Part shown: piece by piece, positions 54,897 to 64,000 of the stretch | Layout: each line of letters opens with the position of its first letter | How positions within the stretch are numbered: the first letter of the stretch is position 1 | IMG/VR virus record: IMGVR_UViG_3300017971_000284 | Span: 1-64,000 of that record | DNA length: 64,000 bases | Source of the DNA: a virus | Strand: one strand, 5' to 3' | Position numbers and translations under genes: made by a program | The notes under the pieces: generated by a model | Databases searched by the model: none | Told to the model about the DNA's origin: nothing | Seen by the model: the letters and a program-made list of their open reading frames with translations, nothing else

Positions 54897-57800
54897 ATGG
54901 AAAAAATAAATATGAATTTCACCCATCTGCATGTACATAACGAACATAGTCTTTTAGATGGTTTCGGATCTGCAAAAAACTATGCAAAAAGAGTAAAAGA
55001 ACTTGGATTTGGAGCGCTTGCATTGACAAATCATGGAGGTGTTTCCGGTCTTATCGAGTTTCAGGATGAGTGCGATAAGCAAGATATAAAAGCTATTCAC
55101 GGATGCGAGTTATATCTTGTCGAAAATATGTATAAAAAAATAGGCAAGGAAAAACGATATCATCTGACTTGTCTTGTAAAAAATAAAAAAGGTTGGGCAA
55201 ATTTATGTAATATCATTTCAAAATCAAATTTGGAGGGATATTACAAACGTCCAAGAGCAGATTTTGAAACCGTTTTGAATCATTGCGAAGGGCTTGTAAT
55301 TTTATCCGGATGTGCGAGTAGTTATCTTTCCGACTATAATTGGAATGATAATGTAAAAAATTTTCATGTTGAATTAAGTAACAGATTAAAAGATGATTTT
55401 TATTATGAAGTTCAGGCGCATGATTTGGATATTCAGAAATATGTTAATTTAAAATGTCTTGAATTATGCAATACAAAATTAGTTGCCTCATGCGATTGTC
55501 ACTATATTAACGAAGATGAAAAGATAATCCAGGAAATTATGCTGGCAATTCAATCTGGTAAAACTTGGAATGATCCGAACAGATGGAAATTCGATAGTTC
55601 TCATTTGAAAACAGCGCTTGAAGTTTTACAAGATTTTAAAAAACAAGAAATATTATCAAAAAAACAAGCAAAAAGAGCAATAAACAATACACAGGAAATT
55701 ATTGAAAAATGCAATTTCAGATTCGAACAAAGAGAAATTTCATTGCCGGATGTATGCGAAAATCCGGATGAAAAACTGAGAGAGTTGGTATACAAAAAAC
55801 TCCCTAATAAAAAAATATACAAAGAAAGAATTGAAAGGGAACTTGGTGTAATATCAAAAAAGGGGTTTAGTAATTATTTTTTAATCGTCGAAGATGTTGT
55901 AAATTATTGTAAAAAAAACGGTATTCCTGTAGGGCCTGGAAGAGGTAGCGTTTCGGGAAGTTTGGTTGCGAATTTGATAGGAATCACTGCCAAAGAACTC
56001 GATCCTGTAAAATACGAGATGATGTTTGAAAGGTTCCTCGATGAAAAAAGAGATGCGTGGCCCGATATTGATGTTGATTTTGCTCCTGAAAAAAGATCGA
56101 AGGTTATAAAATATGCAAGACTAAAATTCGGGGATGCTGTTTCTATTCCAACTTTTTCAAGAATGAAGGCGAGAGGTGTTGTCAGAGATGTTTCAAGAGT
56201 TTTTAACATTCCGCTTAAAGAAGTAGACAAATTTACAAAAGCTATTGATGACAAAACAGAAAACGCAATTCAAAAGACGATTGATGAAACATACGAAGGT
56301 CGCGAATTTAATGAAAAATATCCTGAAATAGTCAAATATTGCAAAAAACTTGAAGGAACAATAAGAAATTATGGACAACATGCTGCGGGATTTGTTTTTG
56401 CGAACGAAGATATAAAAACAAGTGACAGGTGCGCTCTTATAAAAACAAAAGGTGAAATTAGTGTATGTTGGGATAAAAAATATTGTGAGCGAATGGGATT
56501 GATAAAGTTCGATTTTCTTGGACTTTCAACATTATCCGTTATTGACGAAACTTTGGGATTAATAAAAGAAAATAAAAATATCGAAATAGATATAGATTCC
56601 ATAGAACCAAATGACAAGAAAGTAATTTCGGAATTCGCAAATGGCAATACATCTGGGATAATGCAAGCTAATTCGGATCTTCAAACCGGAATTCTTAAAA
56701 AAATTAAACCAACAAAATTTGAACATATTTATGCGGTAAACGCAATGTGCCGTCCAGGTCCGTTAAGAGGAGGCGTTGTTGACAGATACGAACAAGGAAA
56801 GAATAAAAGAAAGATTTTCAAAACAGGAAATAAAATAGTAGATAATATAATAAAAGAGACGTTTGGAACAATAATATATCAAGAACAGGTAATGATGTTA
56901 TGTCATGAGCTTGCCGGGATATCTTTATCAGAATCGTACAAAATTATAAAATTAATATCAAAATCCGCTGGCAGTGAATTATACAAATATGAGCAAAAAT
57001 TCATAGAAGGTGCTGGGAAACGCATCGGAAGTAAGAAAGCAACTAATCTATGGAATGAAATCAAAGAGTTTGGAGGATATGCATTCAATCTTTCGCATTC
57101 TTTGGCATATTCCTATATTTCATATCAAATGATGTGGTTAAAATATTATTATCCTGCCGAATTTGCATCCGCATCGTTGATGTATTCGGAAAACGACAAA
57201 GACAAACAAGATTTTATAAATATGGTTGGCGATCTTGGGTTAAAAATTATGCCACCAAAAATAGGCATATCCGATGCGAAAAAATGGGTTACAAAAGGAG
57301 ATAAAATATACACTCCTTTTATCGAAATCGACAAAGCAGGTCCGGTTCTTGCCAAAAAGTTTTCGAAAATGAAATATGAGATTCCAAGCGGATTTTATGT
57401 TGCGGAAGATACAAATACCGCCGAAGATAAAATTTTGTATGAAGTCGGAGCAAGGCGGATAGACGAGGGATGGAATGAAAAAAATGAAAAATATTTCGGC
57501 TTTAAGGTTTCAAATGATAAATATAAAAATTTGAATTCGATAATTGGTGATAATTGGTTTCAAAAGGATTATGATGATATAAGAAAAGGGATTTTGACGC
57601 CGGAATGCGAATGCGAATTGATAACAAAAACAAAATTTAAAGGTCATGATTTTGCAAGTTGTAAGAGATGCGAATTGAGCAAAATTGCAAATCAAATTGT
57701 TCAACCATCAATAGGGAAATACAATGTTTTCGTTGTCGGAGAAGCGCCGGGTCCGGATGAAGATAAAGAAGGCGTTGGGTTTGTTGGAAGAGCCGGAAGG

Positions 57801-58190
57801 GTTTTATGGGATGAATTAAAAAAATATGGGTGTTCAAAAAAGCATTTTCACATTTCAAATATATGCAAGTGTTATCCCGGAAAGATCAACGGAAGAATAA
57901 GAAAACCGGAAGATCATCATATTTTGAAATGCGGAGAGTATTTGCAAAAAGAAATTAGAGATTCTAAGTGTCGACTTGTTTTGGCATGTGGCGCCACTAC
58001 TTTGAAATATTTTCTAAACGAAAACTACGGCATTAAAAGAAAATCAGGTGAATGCTTGTGGATTGATAAAATTGCCGCATGGGTTGTTTTTTGTATTCAT
58101 CCGGCAAGTGTTTTATATGACAGAGCAAATAAAGGTTTTTTCAACAAAGGGATAAAAAAATTTGTTGCAAAATTCAAAGAATGGAAGTAA
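54897..58190 (+). CDS. DNA polymerase III alpha (DnaE-type) fused to uracil-DNA glycosylase
   Basis: Residues 1-250 are a PHP domain ([35 protein letters not shown]). The polymerase core follows: [19 protein letters not shown] near 345, the catalytic [15 protein letters not shown] near 390, QHAAGFVFA near 500, [10 protein letters not shown] and [13 protein letters not shown] near 670. After about residue 915 comes a family-4/5-like uracil-DNA glycosylase: [40 protein letters not shown] and the catalytic-loop IHPASVL, with four Cys placed for a 4Fe-4S cluster. Domains after the palm/fingers of host DnaE (OB, tau-binding) appear shortened or absent. ATG 54897 is chosen; ATG 54912 is also possible. 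Confidence 0.92.
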   Translation: MEKINMNFTHLHVHNEHSLLDGFGSAKNYAKRVKELGFGALALTNHGGVSGLIEFQDECDKQDIKAIHGCELYLVENMYKKIGKEKRYHLTCLVKNKKGWANLCNIISKSNLEGYYKRPRADFETVLNHCEGLVILSGCASSYLSDYNWNDNVKNFHVELSNRLKDDFYYEVQAHDLDIQKYVNLKCLELCNTKLVASCDCHYINEDEKIIQEIMLAIQSGKTWNDPNRWKFDSSHLKTALEVLQDFKKQEILSKKQAKRAINNTQEIIEKCNFRFEQREISLPDVCENPDEKLRELVYKKLPNKKIYKERIERELGVISKKGFSNYFLIVEDVVNYCKKNGIPVGPGRGSVSGSLVANLIGITAKELDPVKYEMMFERFLDEKRDAWPDIDVDFAPEKRSKVIKYARLKFGDAVSIPTFSRMKARGVVRDVSRVFNIPLKEVDKFTKAIDDKTENAIQKTIDETYEGREFNEKYPEIVKYCKKLEGTIRNYGQHAAGFVFANEDIKTSDRCALIKTKGEISVCWDKKYCERMGLIKFDFLGLSTLSVIDETLGLIKENKNIEIDIDSIEPNDKKVISEFANGNTSGIMQANSDLQTGILKKIKPTKFEHIYAVNAMCRPGPLRGGVVDRYEQGKNKRKIFKTGNKIVDNIIKETFGTIIYQEQVMMLCHELAGISLSESYKIIKLISKSAGSELYKYEQKFIEGAGKRIGSKKATNLWNEIKEFGGYAFNLSHSLAYSYISYQMMWLKYYYPAEFASASLMYSENDKDKQDFINMVGDLGLKIMPPKIGISDAKKWVTKGDKIYTPFIEIDKAGPVLAKKFSKMKYEIPSGFYVAEDTNTAEDKILYEVGARRIDEGWNEKNEKYFGFKVSNDKYKNLNSIIGDNWFQKDYDDIRKGILTPECECELITKTKFKGHDFASCKRCELSKIANQIVQPSIGKYNVFVVGEAPGPDEDKEGVGFVGRAGRVLWDELKKYGCSKKHFHISNICKCYPGKINGRIRKPEDHHILKCGEYLQKEIRDSKCRLVLACGATTLKYFLNENYGIKRKSGECLWIDKIAAWVVFCIHPASVLYDRANKGFFNKGIKKFVAKFKEWK

Positions 58191-58212
58191 AATCAAAAAA
58201 AGGAGATTGAAA

Positions 58213-58701
58213 ATGGCAAATTCAGAATATTTGAAAATTTTGAAAAGCGGGGTTGATAAGTGGAATAAATGGAGATTTGAAAATTGGAATATAATCCCAA
58301 AGTTGTCCGGGGCTAATTTGTCAGAGGCTGATTTGAGTCGGGCTGATTTGTCCGGGGCTGATTTGTCAGAGGCTGATTTGAGTCGGGCTGATTTGAGTCG
58401 GGCTGATTTGTCAGAGGCTGATTTGTCCGGGGCTGATTTGAGTCGGGCTGATTTGTCCGGGGCTGATTTGTCCGGGGCTGATTTGCGTGGGGCTGATTTG
58501 CGTGGGGCTGATTTGGATTTTTCATGCCTTCCGTTATGGTGCGGGAGTTTTGCAGCAAAAATAGACAGACGATTGTTTTTTCAAATTGTCTGCAAACTCC
58601 ACAGATTTGAAATTGAAGACAAGGAGTGTTTGGAATATCTGAAAAAGACAGACGAATATAAAAACATTTTTTGCGAATATAGAGATGTGAAAAAAATTTA
58701 A
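58213..58701 (+). CDS. Pentapeptide-repeat protein, paralogue 2
   Basis: The N-terminus ([20 protein letters not shown]) matches that of the gene at 52475, then residues about 32-112 are pentapeptides ([20 protein letters not shown]). The final 50 residues are a small helical part ([20 protein letters not shown]). AAAAAGGAGATTGAAA precedes the start. It directly follows the polymerase gene and precedes the clamp loader, so the two paralogues bracket clamp and polymerase. Probably a DNA mimic or scaffold; not proven. Confidence 0.85.
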   Translation: MANSEYLKILKSGVDKWNKWRFENWNIIPKLSGANLSEADLSRADLSGADLSEADLSRADLSRADLSEADLSGADLSRADLSGADLSGADLRGADLRGADLDFSCLPLWCGSFAAKIDRRLFFQIVCKLHRFEIEDKECLEYLKKTDEYKNIFCEYRDVKKI

Positions 58702-58719
58702 ATAAGGGAGAGAAAAGCA

Positions 58720-59643
58720 GTGAATAAAGAATTGTTGTCGCTTGAATTAAAATCCAGACCAAAAAATTTTGATGAATTTTATGGAAATAATGCACTTAAA
58801 ATTGGATTGAAAAAAGCAATCGAAAGCAGAAAAAAAAGATCATTTTTGTTTTACGGACCTTCGGGTTGTGGAAAAACTACGCTTGCAAGGATATGCGCGA
58901 ATTTTATAAATGCTGAAATAAACGAAGTAAACGCAGCGGATAAAGGGAAAAAAGATGACGGCAGGAGGATAAATTTTGAGTCAGAATATAAGGCTTTTGA
59001 CGGAAGAGATGCAGCTTACATAATTGATGAGCCACAGGAATCATCAAGCGGATTTCAAGAAACACTTTTGAAAACGATCGAAGAGCCAAAAAGCCATGCT
59101 TGGTTTTTTCTTTGCACGACTGATCCACAGAAAATCAAAAAGACATTGATCAAAAGATGTGCCGGGTATAATGTTAGAAAGTTCACTGAAAAAGAATCGA
59201 TCAAACTATTAAAATCGATTTGCAAAAAAGAAAATAAAAAGGTTGATATAGAAATACTAAAAATAATTGCGGATGTTAATGAAGGTGCGCCACGTGAAAT
59301 GGTTGTCGCTCTTGATAAAATAATAGATATTGAGGATAAAAAAACACAAATAAAATTGGTCGAGAGCGGCATACCATCTTCTAAAAATCCGGAAATAAAA
59401 GAGCTTTGCAGAAATTTGATGAACGGAGATTTTGAGAAAACTAATAAAATCCTCAATAATCTTGAATTCAGATATGAAGCAGAAGGAATAAGACACGGGA
59501 TTTTGAAATATTTTAATTCATGTTGTAGAAAGAGCACGGATGAAAAATTTTTGAAGATCGCTAAATGGTTTGAGGAAAATTTTTACGACAGTGGATATAT
59601 AGGACTTAGAAACGCTTGTTATGATGCATGCGAGGAAGAATAA
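58720..59643 (+). CDS. Clamp loader AAA+ ATPase (DnaX/RFC-like)
   Basis: Walker A is LFYGPSGCGKTTLAR near residue 45, Walker B with AAYIIDEPQESS near 100 (DEPQ instead of DEVH), a sensor-1 FFLCTTDPQKIKKTL and an SRC-like arginine-finger motif IKRCAGY near 147. One gene of 307 residues is present, so the loader may be a homo-oligomer. It would open the sliding clamp encoded at 53552. GTG start with AAGGGAGAGAAAAGCA upstream. Confidence 0.85.
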   Translation: MNKELLSLELKSRPKNFDEFYGNNALKIGLKKAIESRKKRSFLFYGPSGCGKTTLARICANFINAEINEVNAADKGKKDDGRRINFESEYKAFDGRDAAYIIDEPQESSSGFQETLLKTIEEPKSHAWFFLCTTDPQKIKKTLIKRCAGYNVRKFTEKESIKLLKSICKKENKKVDIEILKIIADVNEGAPREMVVALDKIIDIEDKKTQIKLVESGIPSSKNPEIKELCRNLMNGDFEKTNKILNNLEFRYEAEGIRHGILKYFNSCCRKSTDEKFLKIAKWFEENFYDSGYIGLRNACYDACEEE

Positions 59644-60125
59644 TGGAAAGAGATTATGAAAAGGATGCAAATCTTGATAAATTCGATTTGGCCGGCGAAT
59701 GGGACAGACATGTAAATATTTGTGATTATTATAATCGCGAATATGCATTGGCAGTTGAAGAATTACAAAAGGCAGAGGGTGATTTATATATATCAAAAAA
59801 AGATGATTCTATAAAAAAAATTAGAGCTAAATTATGGATTGATATAACAAAATATCCCAGAAAATACGGAATTGAATGTAAGCCTACAAAAGATGTAATA
59901 GAAAGTGTTATTTTGGTAAATCCAGAATATTGCAAAACACTAAAAGAATACGGAGAAGAATATAAAAAAGCAAATGATCGATATGCAAAAGCTAGAAAAG
60001 ACGAAAAAATACTGAAACATGCTTATGATACGGTTATTTGGCACAGGAGAGATACATTTAATATTTATGAGTTAAAACGAGTTTTTCCATTAATGAAACA
60101 AAAACAGAAAGGATTAATTAAATGA
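59643..60125 (+). CDS. Hypothetical helical protein, possible UvsY-like mediator
   Basis: 160 residues, mostly charged helix (LDKFDLAGEWDRHVNICDYY, RYAKARKDEKILKHAYDTV). It lies between clamp loader and gp32-type SSB, with the recombinase behind them, the neighbourhood of UvsY in T4-like systems, and its two-helix layout with a middle NPEYCKTLKEYG segment is similar in outline. The functional call is inference from context; no motif proves it. One-base overlap with the loader gene. Confidence 0.45.
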   Translation: MERDYEKDANLDKFDLAGEWDRHVNICDYYNREYALAVEELQKAEGDLYISKKDDSIKKIRAKLWIDITKYPRKYGIECKPTKDVIESVILVNPEYCKTLKEYGEEYKKANDRYAKARKDEKILKHAYDTVIWHRRDTFNIYELKRVFPLMKQKQKGLIK

Positions 60126-61270
60126 AAAGAAGCGAAATGCGAAAATTTAAAAACAAAATAAAAAATCAGTATAGCGTAAAAAGACAGGCGCAGAAAAACG
60201 GTGAAAGCATATATGATTATGTAGATATGGTTTTCGGCGGGAAGTTCAATGAATGGAAACCAAAAGCTCAAAAACAAAAACATCAATGCGTTATTGTTCC
60301 TTATTTTACTGGAAGATATCCAAGCGTTATTAATAAAAATCTTTTCGGAACATCGTCAGGAGATCCGACGTTTTGTTTTAGACATGTGATTCATAGAAAT
60401 GTTGGCACATCCGGAAAAGACAGCATGCTGTGTCTGAAACAAACTTATGGGAAATATTGTAAAGCCTGCGATGAACTTTATAATGATAAAAACGGATTAT
60501 ATCTTGATTATGAAAAAAACCAAGAAAGAATTAAACCTATTCGGCCAAAACACAGAATTGCTTGGAATGTGCTTGTTATTTCGGATGATGAAGAAAAAGA
60601 AAAAGGATCGCAATTGTGGAGGGTTGCTTATAGCGTAAAAGAGCAATACAAGGGATGGGCGGAACAAATTGACGATGTCGCAGAAGATCCTGATACTGAC
60701 AGATATGATGATGAAACCGGATTGATTCTTTATTGGGATTGGGAAGAGCAAGGGAGAATAATTTCTTTTACCCAGCTTGATTATGAAGAAGCATGGGGAA
60801 AGATGTCAAATGTTGCTTTAAAAAAACGGGATTATTCGGTTGAGGAATATATGGCCAAGGCTTATATAATTGAGGATTTGGTTACGGCTAATTTTGTTTG
60901 GAATAATGATAAAGTTGATTGGGCAGCCACAGAACAAAAGTTTATCGAATTTTACGAAGGTGATAATGTTGAATTTCAAAATGATGATCCGGAAAGTGCG
61001 GATGAAGATTATAATCAGGAAGAGCATGAAACAATTGAAGTAAAATCAGATAAAGAAATGCCTTGGGATGAAGATAAAGAAAATAGTGATGATTCTGATG
61101 ATAATGAAAGCCAGATTGTAGAACTTAAAAAACTTGATCTTGATGAAATGTCGAAAGAAGAATTGCTAAAAGTTGTTGAAAAATACTCTGTTCTTTCAAG
61201 CATCAAAAAACCAGAGGGGATGGGTAAAGATCAACTTTGGGATGCGATAGACGACATAGTTGATGCTTGA
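60122..61270 (+). CDS. T4 gp32-type single-stranded DNA-binding protein
   Basis: The zinc site is H91-x12-C104-x8-C113-x2-C116, exactly the spacing of T4 gp32 (His64, Cys77, Cys87, Cys90). An N-terminal basic segment for cooperative binding, an OB-like core with many Tyr/Trp, and a long acidic C-terminal tail (ESADEDYNQEEHETIEVK, DSDDNES) complete the family layout. A helical module at the very end (LDEMSKEELLKVVEKY) is additional and looks like a HeH/SAP-type domain. It coats ssDNA in replication and recombination. Confidence 0.88.
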   Translation: MKRSEMRKFKNKIKNQYSVKRQAQKNGESIYDYVDMVFGGKFNEWKPKAQKQKHQCVIVPYFTGRYPSVINKNLFGTSSGDPTFCFRHVIHRNVGTSGKDSMLCLKQTYGKYCKACDELYNDKNGLYLDYEKNQERIKPIRPKHRIAWNVLVISDDEEKEKGSQLWRVAYSVKEQYKGWAEQIDDVAEDPDTDRYDDETGLILYWDWEEQGRIISFTQLDYEEAWGKMSNVALKKRDYSVEEYMAKAYIIEDLVTANFVWNNDKVDWAATEQKFIEFYEGDNVEFQNDDPESADEDYNQEEHETIEVKSDKEMPWDEDKENSDDSDDNESQIVELKKLDLDEMSKEELLKVVEKYSVLSSIKKPEGMGKDQLWDAIDDIVDA

Positions 61271-61333
61271 TTATTTTTTTACGGGATGGTGGGCGGGAAA
61301 ATAATTTTTTTTGAAACGAAAGCAAAAAACATA

Positions 61334-62458
61334 ATGGGCAGACAAAAAAAAATAACCGAACAAATAGAAAAATATGTTAAATCAGAAACAAAAGGCAAAA
61401 AACAAGAACCAAGCGATTTTATAGATACAGGAGTTACGATTTTAAATCTCGCTTTATCTGATCATTGGCAAGGCGGATATAAGAAAGGCACGATAATAAA
61501 TTTTGCTGGCGGAAGCAACACTGGAAAATCTTTGTTGGCCGGGACTTGCATGGCTTGTTGCGCGAATAATCCGGAATTCGATAACTACAAATTAAAATAT
61601 TATGAATCCGAAAACGGCTTTGGCTTTGATGTAAAAAAAATGTTCGGTCAAAAAACATATGATAAAATAGGGGATGTTGAGCCAGTTCCTTATCCTCCGA
61701 GACTTGAATTGGTCGCTGAAGAAATTAAAAAGATGTCCGAAGATAAGCAACCATTTGTAGCCGTTTTGGATTCGTTTGACGCATTTAAGGTAAAGGAAGA
61801 TTTGGAAAGAAAGGAAGGCGAGCAAAGTTATAAAACGGAAAAGGCAAAATACACAACGCAATTTTTGACTACGATAGCGAGTGGGTTGAAAGAAACTAAT
61901 TCTTTGTTAATTCTTATTTTTCACGAAATGAAAAATTTTGGGAAAGATAGCGTGTTTCGGCCATATAAAAAAAGCCAGATAGGCGCAATAGATTTTATGT
62001 CTCAACAAAGATTTTGGGTTCATAATGCCGGAGACATAAATTATAAAGAAGATAATAAAAAATTGTGTCAAATCGGCGGATACATGACTATAAATATCCA
62101 TCGAACAAAAAGTACCGGATTTGGTTGGAAAACAAGCAAGATCCCATTTTATGCGGATTATGGAATAGATGATGTTCGTGCGAATATTAATTGGCTTATC
62201 GAAAGAAAATTCTGGCCGGAATACGATAAACAAGGATATAAGAATCCGAAACATTATGTTCTTACAGATTTCGACAATGAAGCGTTTCCTATTGAATCAA
62301 GAAAAAAAAGCGATGACAGAGAAAGCGGAACAATTATTGAGTTTATTGAAAAAAATAATTTGGAAACAGAATTAAAAAAAATTGTCGGGAAAAGATGGCT
62401 TGAATTTGTTGAAAGCATCAAAACAGAAACAAAGGTTAGAAAGAGGCGTTTTGAGTAA
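61334..62458 (+). CDS. RecA/UvsX-like recombinase
   Basis: 374 residues from ATG 61334 (the frame is open from 61286). Walker A is NFAGGSNTGKSLLAG near residue 57; QPFVAVLDSFDAF near 137 is Walker B; a catalytic Glu is expected in YYESENGFGF near 90. LILIFHEMKNFGK and IHRTKSTGFGWK correspond to later RecA-fold blocks. It would form filaments on ssDNA for strand exchange, working with the gp32-type protein. The last residues are basic (KVRKRRFE). Confidence 0.8.
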   Translation: MGRQKKITEQIEKYVKSETKGKKQEPSDFIDTGVTILNLALSDHWQGGYKKGTIINFAGGSNTGKSLLAGTCMACCANNPEFDNYKLKYYESENGFGFDVKKMFGQKTYDKIGDVEPVPYPPRLELVAEEIKKMSEDKQPFVAVLDSFDAFKVKEDLERKEGEQSYKTEKAKYTTQFLTTIASGLKETNSLLILIFHEMKNFGKDSVFRPYKKSQIGAIDFMSQQRFWVHNAGDINYKEDNKKLCQIGGYMTINIHRTKSTGFGWKTSKIPFYADYGIDDVRANINWLIERKFWPEYDKQGYKNPKHYVLTDFDNEAFPIESRKKSDDRESGTIIEFIEKNNLETELKKIVGKRWLEFVESIKTETKVRKRRFE

Positions 62459-63311
62459 ACACATCCTTATTGATAGTAACAATTTGGCAATGATTACTTT
62501 TAATTCATTATCGAGAGAGATGGATATTGAGGAAAGTGGGAAAGACATTGTTTATGGATTTATGAATCGTATTTTGAATTTTGCCGAATTTTTCAAAACG
62601 AACAGTTTTGTTTTCTTTTTTGATTCAAAAAAATCATACAGAAAAGAAGTTTATTCCGAATATAAAGCAAATAGAAAACCAAAAAACAAAGAAGAAAAAA
62701 AGAGATTGATGGTGGCTTACAAATGGATAAAAGAATTGAAAGAAATAATTCAGCAATTGGGATTCAATTTTTTTATTCAAGATGGATACGAATCGGATGA
62801 TCTTATTGCCGAATTTTGTAATATTTATTCTGATGAAAATAAAATAATAATTTCATCTGATTCGGATCTGTCGCAACTTATAAATAACACTACAAAAAGA
62901 TATTGTCTTAGTGCGAACGTGATTTATAATAAAAGAAAATTTTTTGCAAAGTATGGATATTATCCGTTAGATGTCATAAAAATTAAAACGATCGCGGGGG
63001 ATAGTTCTGATAATATAAAAGGATCTGAAAATGTCGGAGAGAAAACAGCGTTGAAATTTTTGAAAGGTGAGTTAAACAAAAAAATCAAAGCGTATAAAAC
63101 TATATTGAAAGACAAAACGATCCACAAAAGGAATTACAGGCTTATCAAACTGCCTTATGCTTTTGGCAAAGAAAAAATAAAAGAACTTGAATATTTTGAA
63201 ACGAGTTTTGATATTGGCGATTTTGACGGATTATTTAAATATTATGGATATAATTTGAGTAAAAACGAATTAATAAGATGGGAAAATTTTTGCAATGGAA
63301 GTTTTTCTTGA
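62451..63311 (+). CDS. 5'-3' exonuclease / flap endonuclease (T4 RNase H / T5 D15-like)
   Basis: ILIDSNNLAMITF carries the first catalytic Asp, FFFDSKKSYRKEVYSEYKANR the second plus the helical-arch basic residues, then DGYESDDLIAEF and IISSDSDLSQLI give the acidic cluster of metal sites, and KTIAGDSSDNIKGSENVGEK is the helix-hairpin DNA-binding element. It would remove RNA primers and flaps. TTG 62451 with AGAGG upstream is the likely start; ATG 62382 in frame has no ribosome-binding site and lies inside the recombinase gene. Confidence 0.85.
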   Translation: MSKHILIDSNNLAMITFNSLSREMDIEESGKDIVYGFMNRILNFAEFFKTNSFVFFFDSKKSYRKEVYSEYKANRKPKNKEEKKRLMVAYKWIKELKEIIQQLGFNFFIQDGYESDDLIAEFCNIYSDENKIIISSDSDLSQLINNTTKRYCLSANVIYNKRKFFAKYGYYPLDVIKIKTIAGDSSDNIKGSENVGEKTALKFLKGELNKKIKAYKTILKDKTIHKRNYRLIKLPYAFGKEKIKELEYFETSFDIGDFDGLFKYYGYNLSKNELIRWENFCNGSFS

Positions 63312-63522
63312 TATTGAAAAAATTAGAAAAATAATAAAAAAACGAAGATACAAATATAAAGAACTTGCAGAAATGTGTGGCTCGGATTATGATGATTTTG
63401 TTGATATGCTGAGGATTAAAAAAAATAATAGACATCACAAATCAATTATATCTTTTATTAGAATGTGTTCAATTTTTGACATTGATCCTTTTGAATTTTT
63501 GCAAGAAAAAAAATCGAAATAA
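63295..63522 (+). CDS. Small helix-turn-helix-like protein, 75 aa
   Basis: KKRRYKYKELAEMCGSDYDD then SIISFIRMCSIFDIDPFEFL: the second part is typical of Xre/Cro-type helix-turn-helix repressors (helix ending IDPxEFL), while the first part looks like the recognition pair. It overlaps the exonuclease gene by 17 bases. Likely a phage regulator; target unknown. Confidence 0.55.
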   Translation: MEVFLDIEKIRKIIKKRRYKYKELAEMCGSDYDDFVDMLRIKKNNRHHKSIISFIRMCSIFDIDPFEFLQEKKSK

Positions 63523-63523
63523 A

Positions 63524-64000
63524 ATGAATAAATATTTGAAATTTTCAGAAATAAGGCAATTCAGAGAAAAATTATTAAAAAAACAAAACGGGATATGTCC
63601 ATTGTGTAAGAAGCAAATTATAAGACCAAGCCTCGATCATGAGCATAGGAAAAAATTAGGAGGTAGTGGATTCATAAGAGGGGTTTTATGTTCAGATTGT
63701 AATGCATATCTTGGAAAAATTGAGAACAACGCTAAAAGATATAGTGTGAAATTATATGAAATACCGATGTTTTTGGAGAATGTTGCAATATATTTAAGAG
63801 AAGAACATGTGCAAATATTGCATCCTTCCGAAAAACCTAAAAAAAGAAAATTAAAAAAATCATCATATAATAAATTAAAAAAAGCTAATGATGGCAAATA
63901 TAAATTGCCGAAATATAATGGGAATATGACAAAAAGAATTTCAATATTATTTAACAAATACAACATTGAACCAGAGTTTTACGGACAAAAATATAAATAA
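63524..64000 (+). CDS. Recombination endonuclease VII (T4 gp49-like)
   Basis: CPLCKKQIIRPSLDHEHRKK, then GVLCSDCNAYLGKIENN: four Cys for zinc, the catalytic DHxH and the Asn of the His-Me (HNH-like) fold, as in endonuclease VII. It resolves branched DNA before packaging. The C-terminal half is Lys-rich. ATG 63524 is chosen. The stop codon is at the very end of the window (63998-64000), so the gene is complete. Confidence 0.85.
   Translation: MNKYLKFSEIRQFREKLLKKQNGICPLCKKQIIRPSLDHEHRKKLGGSGFIRGVLCSDCNAYLGKIENNAKRYSVKLYEIPMFLENVAIYLREEHVQILHPSEKPKKRKLKKSSYNKLKKANDGKYKLPKYNGNMTKRISILFNKYNIEPEFYGQKYK

Noticed and set aside
52560-58510. CRISPR-like tandem repeats in the pentapeptide genes
   Set aside because: The 15-bp periodicity is coding, units run on without unique spacers, and no Cas genes are nearby.
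1-64000. tRNA genes
   Set aside because: No cloverleaf with a TTCRA arm and acceptor pairing was found by eye on either strand. A covariance search could still find one.

Overview
The window is a continuous stretch of a tailed bacteriophage genome (or a prophage or phage-plasmid form). Every supported gene lies on the + strand. Genes are tightly packed with many ATGA/GTGA stop-start overlaps, and the sequence is AT-rich. Portal, minor head, scaffold and N4-gp56-type capsid genes, a tail tube, tail-assembly chaperones with a frameshift site and a 1588-residue tape measure indicate a long-tailed, siphovirus-like virion. The host cannot be named. A signal-peptide endolysin, a lipobox peptide and a heptosyltransferase-like GT9 enzyme lean towards a Gram-negative host. 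No terminase or integrase was recognised, so the window is part of a larger genome.

Layout: 0-3.2 kb holds small unknown and zinc-ribbon genes and a protein with a sigma-70 region-4 domain. 3.2-9.3 kb holds portal, lysis genes, minor head protein, scaffold and capsid. 9.3-22.4 kb is an accessory island placed inside the structural operon: glycosyltransferases, SAM methyltransferases, a ParB-N protein, an HNH-AP2 endonuclease, a radical SAM enzyme and a thymidylate-synthase-family enzyme. 22.5-39.5 kb encodes connector, a secreted fibre-like protein, spanin-like genes, tail tube, chaperones, tape measure, tail tip and a DEDDy exonuclease. 39.7-47.5 kb holds small genes, a DHH phosphoesterase, a SNF2 helicase, a primase and two broken genes. 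47.8-64 kb is the replication and recombination block: initiator, RNA ligase, DnaB-like helicase, sliding clamp, DnaE fused to a family-4-like uracil-DNA glycosylase, clamp loader, gp32-type SSB, RecA/UvsX-like recombinase, flap exonuclease and endonuclease VII, with two pentapeptide-repeat paralogues.

Regulation: four copies of a phage-specific promoter (TTTTTA, 17 bp, TGN-TAWWWT-like; the -35 sits in a conserved AACTTTTTA context) precede the scaffold/capsid, connector/tail, tape-measure and replication blocks. The region-4 protein is the obvious candidate factor for the unusual -35. Host-like TTGACA promoters drive accessory units, at least two of which are complete promoter-gene-terminator cassettes. 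The portal gene is preceded by a 14-bp hairpin that hides its ribosome-binding site, with a promoter whose start point falls inside the hairpin.

Most unusual: (1) four exact copies of TGTTTCACGTGAAACA, the consensus bacterial parS site, in two pairs about 3.8 kb apart; (2) a group of similar, pseudoknot-capable leaders in front of the clamp, polymerase, SNF2 helicase and one unknown gene; (3) the DnaE-UDG fusion; (4) a promoter-equipped intergenic RNA near 46.6 kb; (5) short reading frames cut by in-frame TGA and two genes broken in A-runs. All assignments come from reading the sequence; no database search was run.
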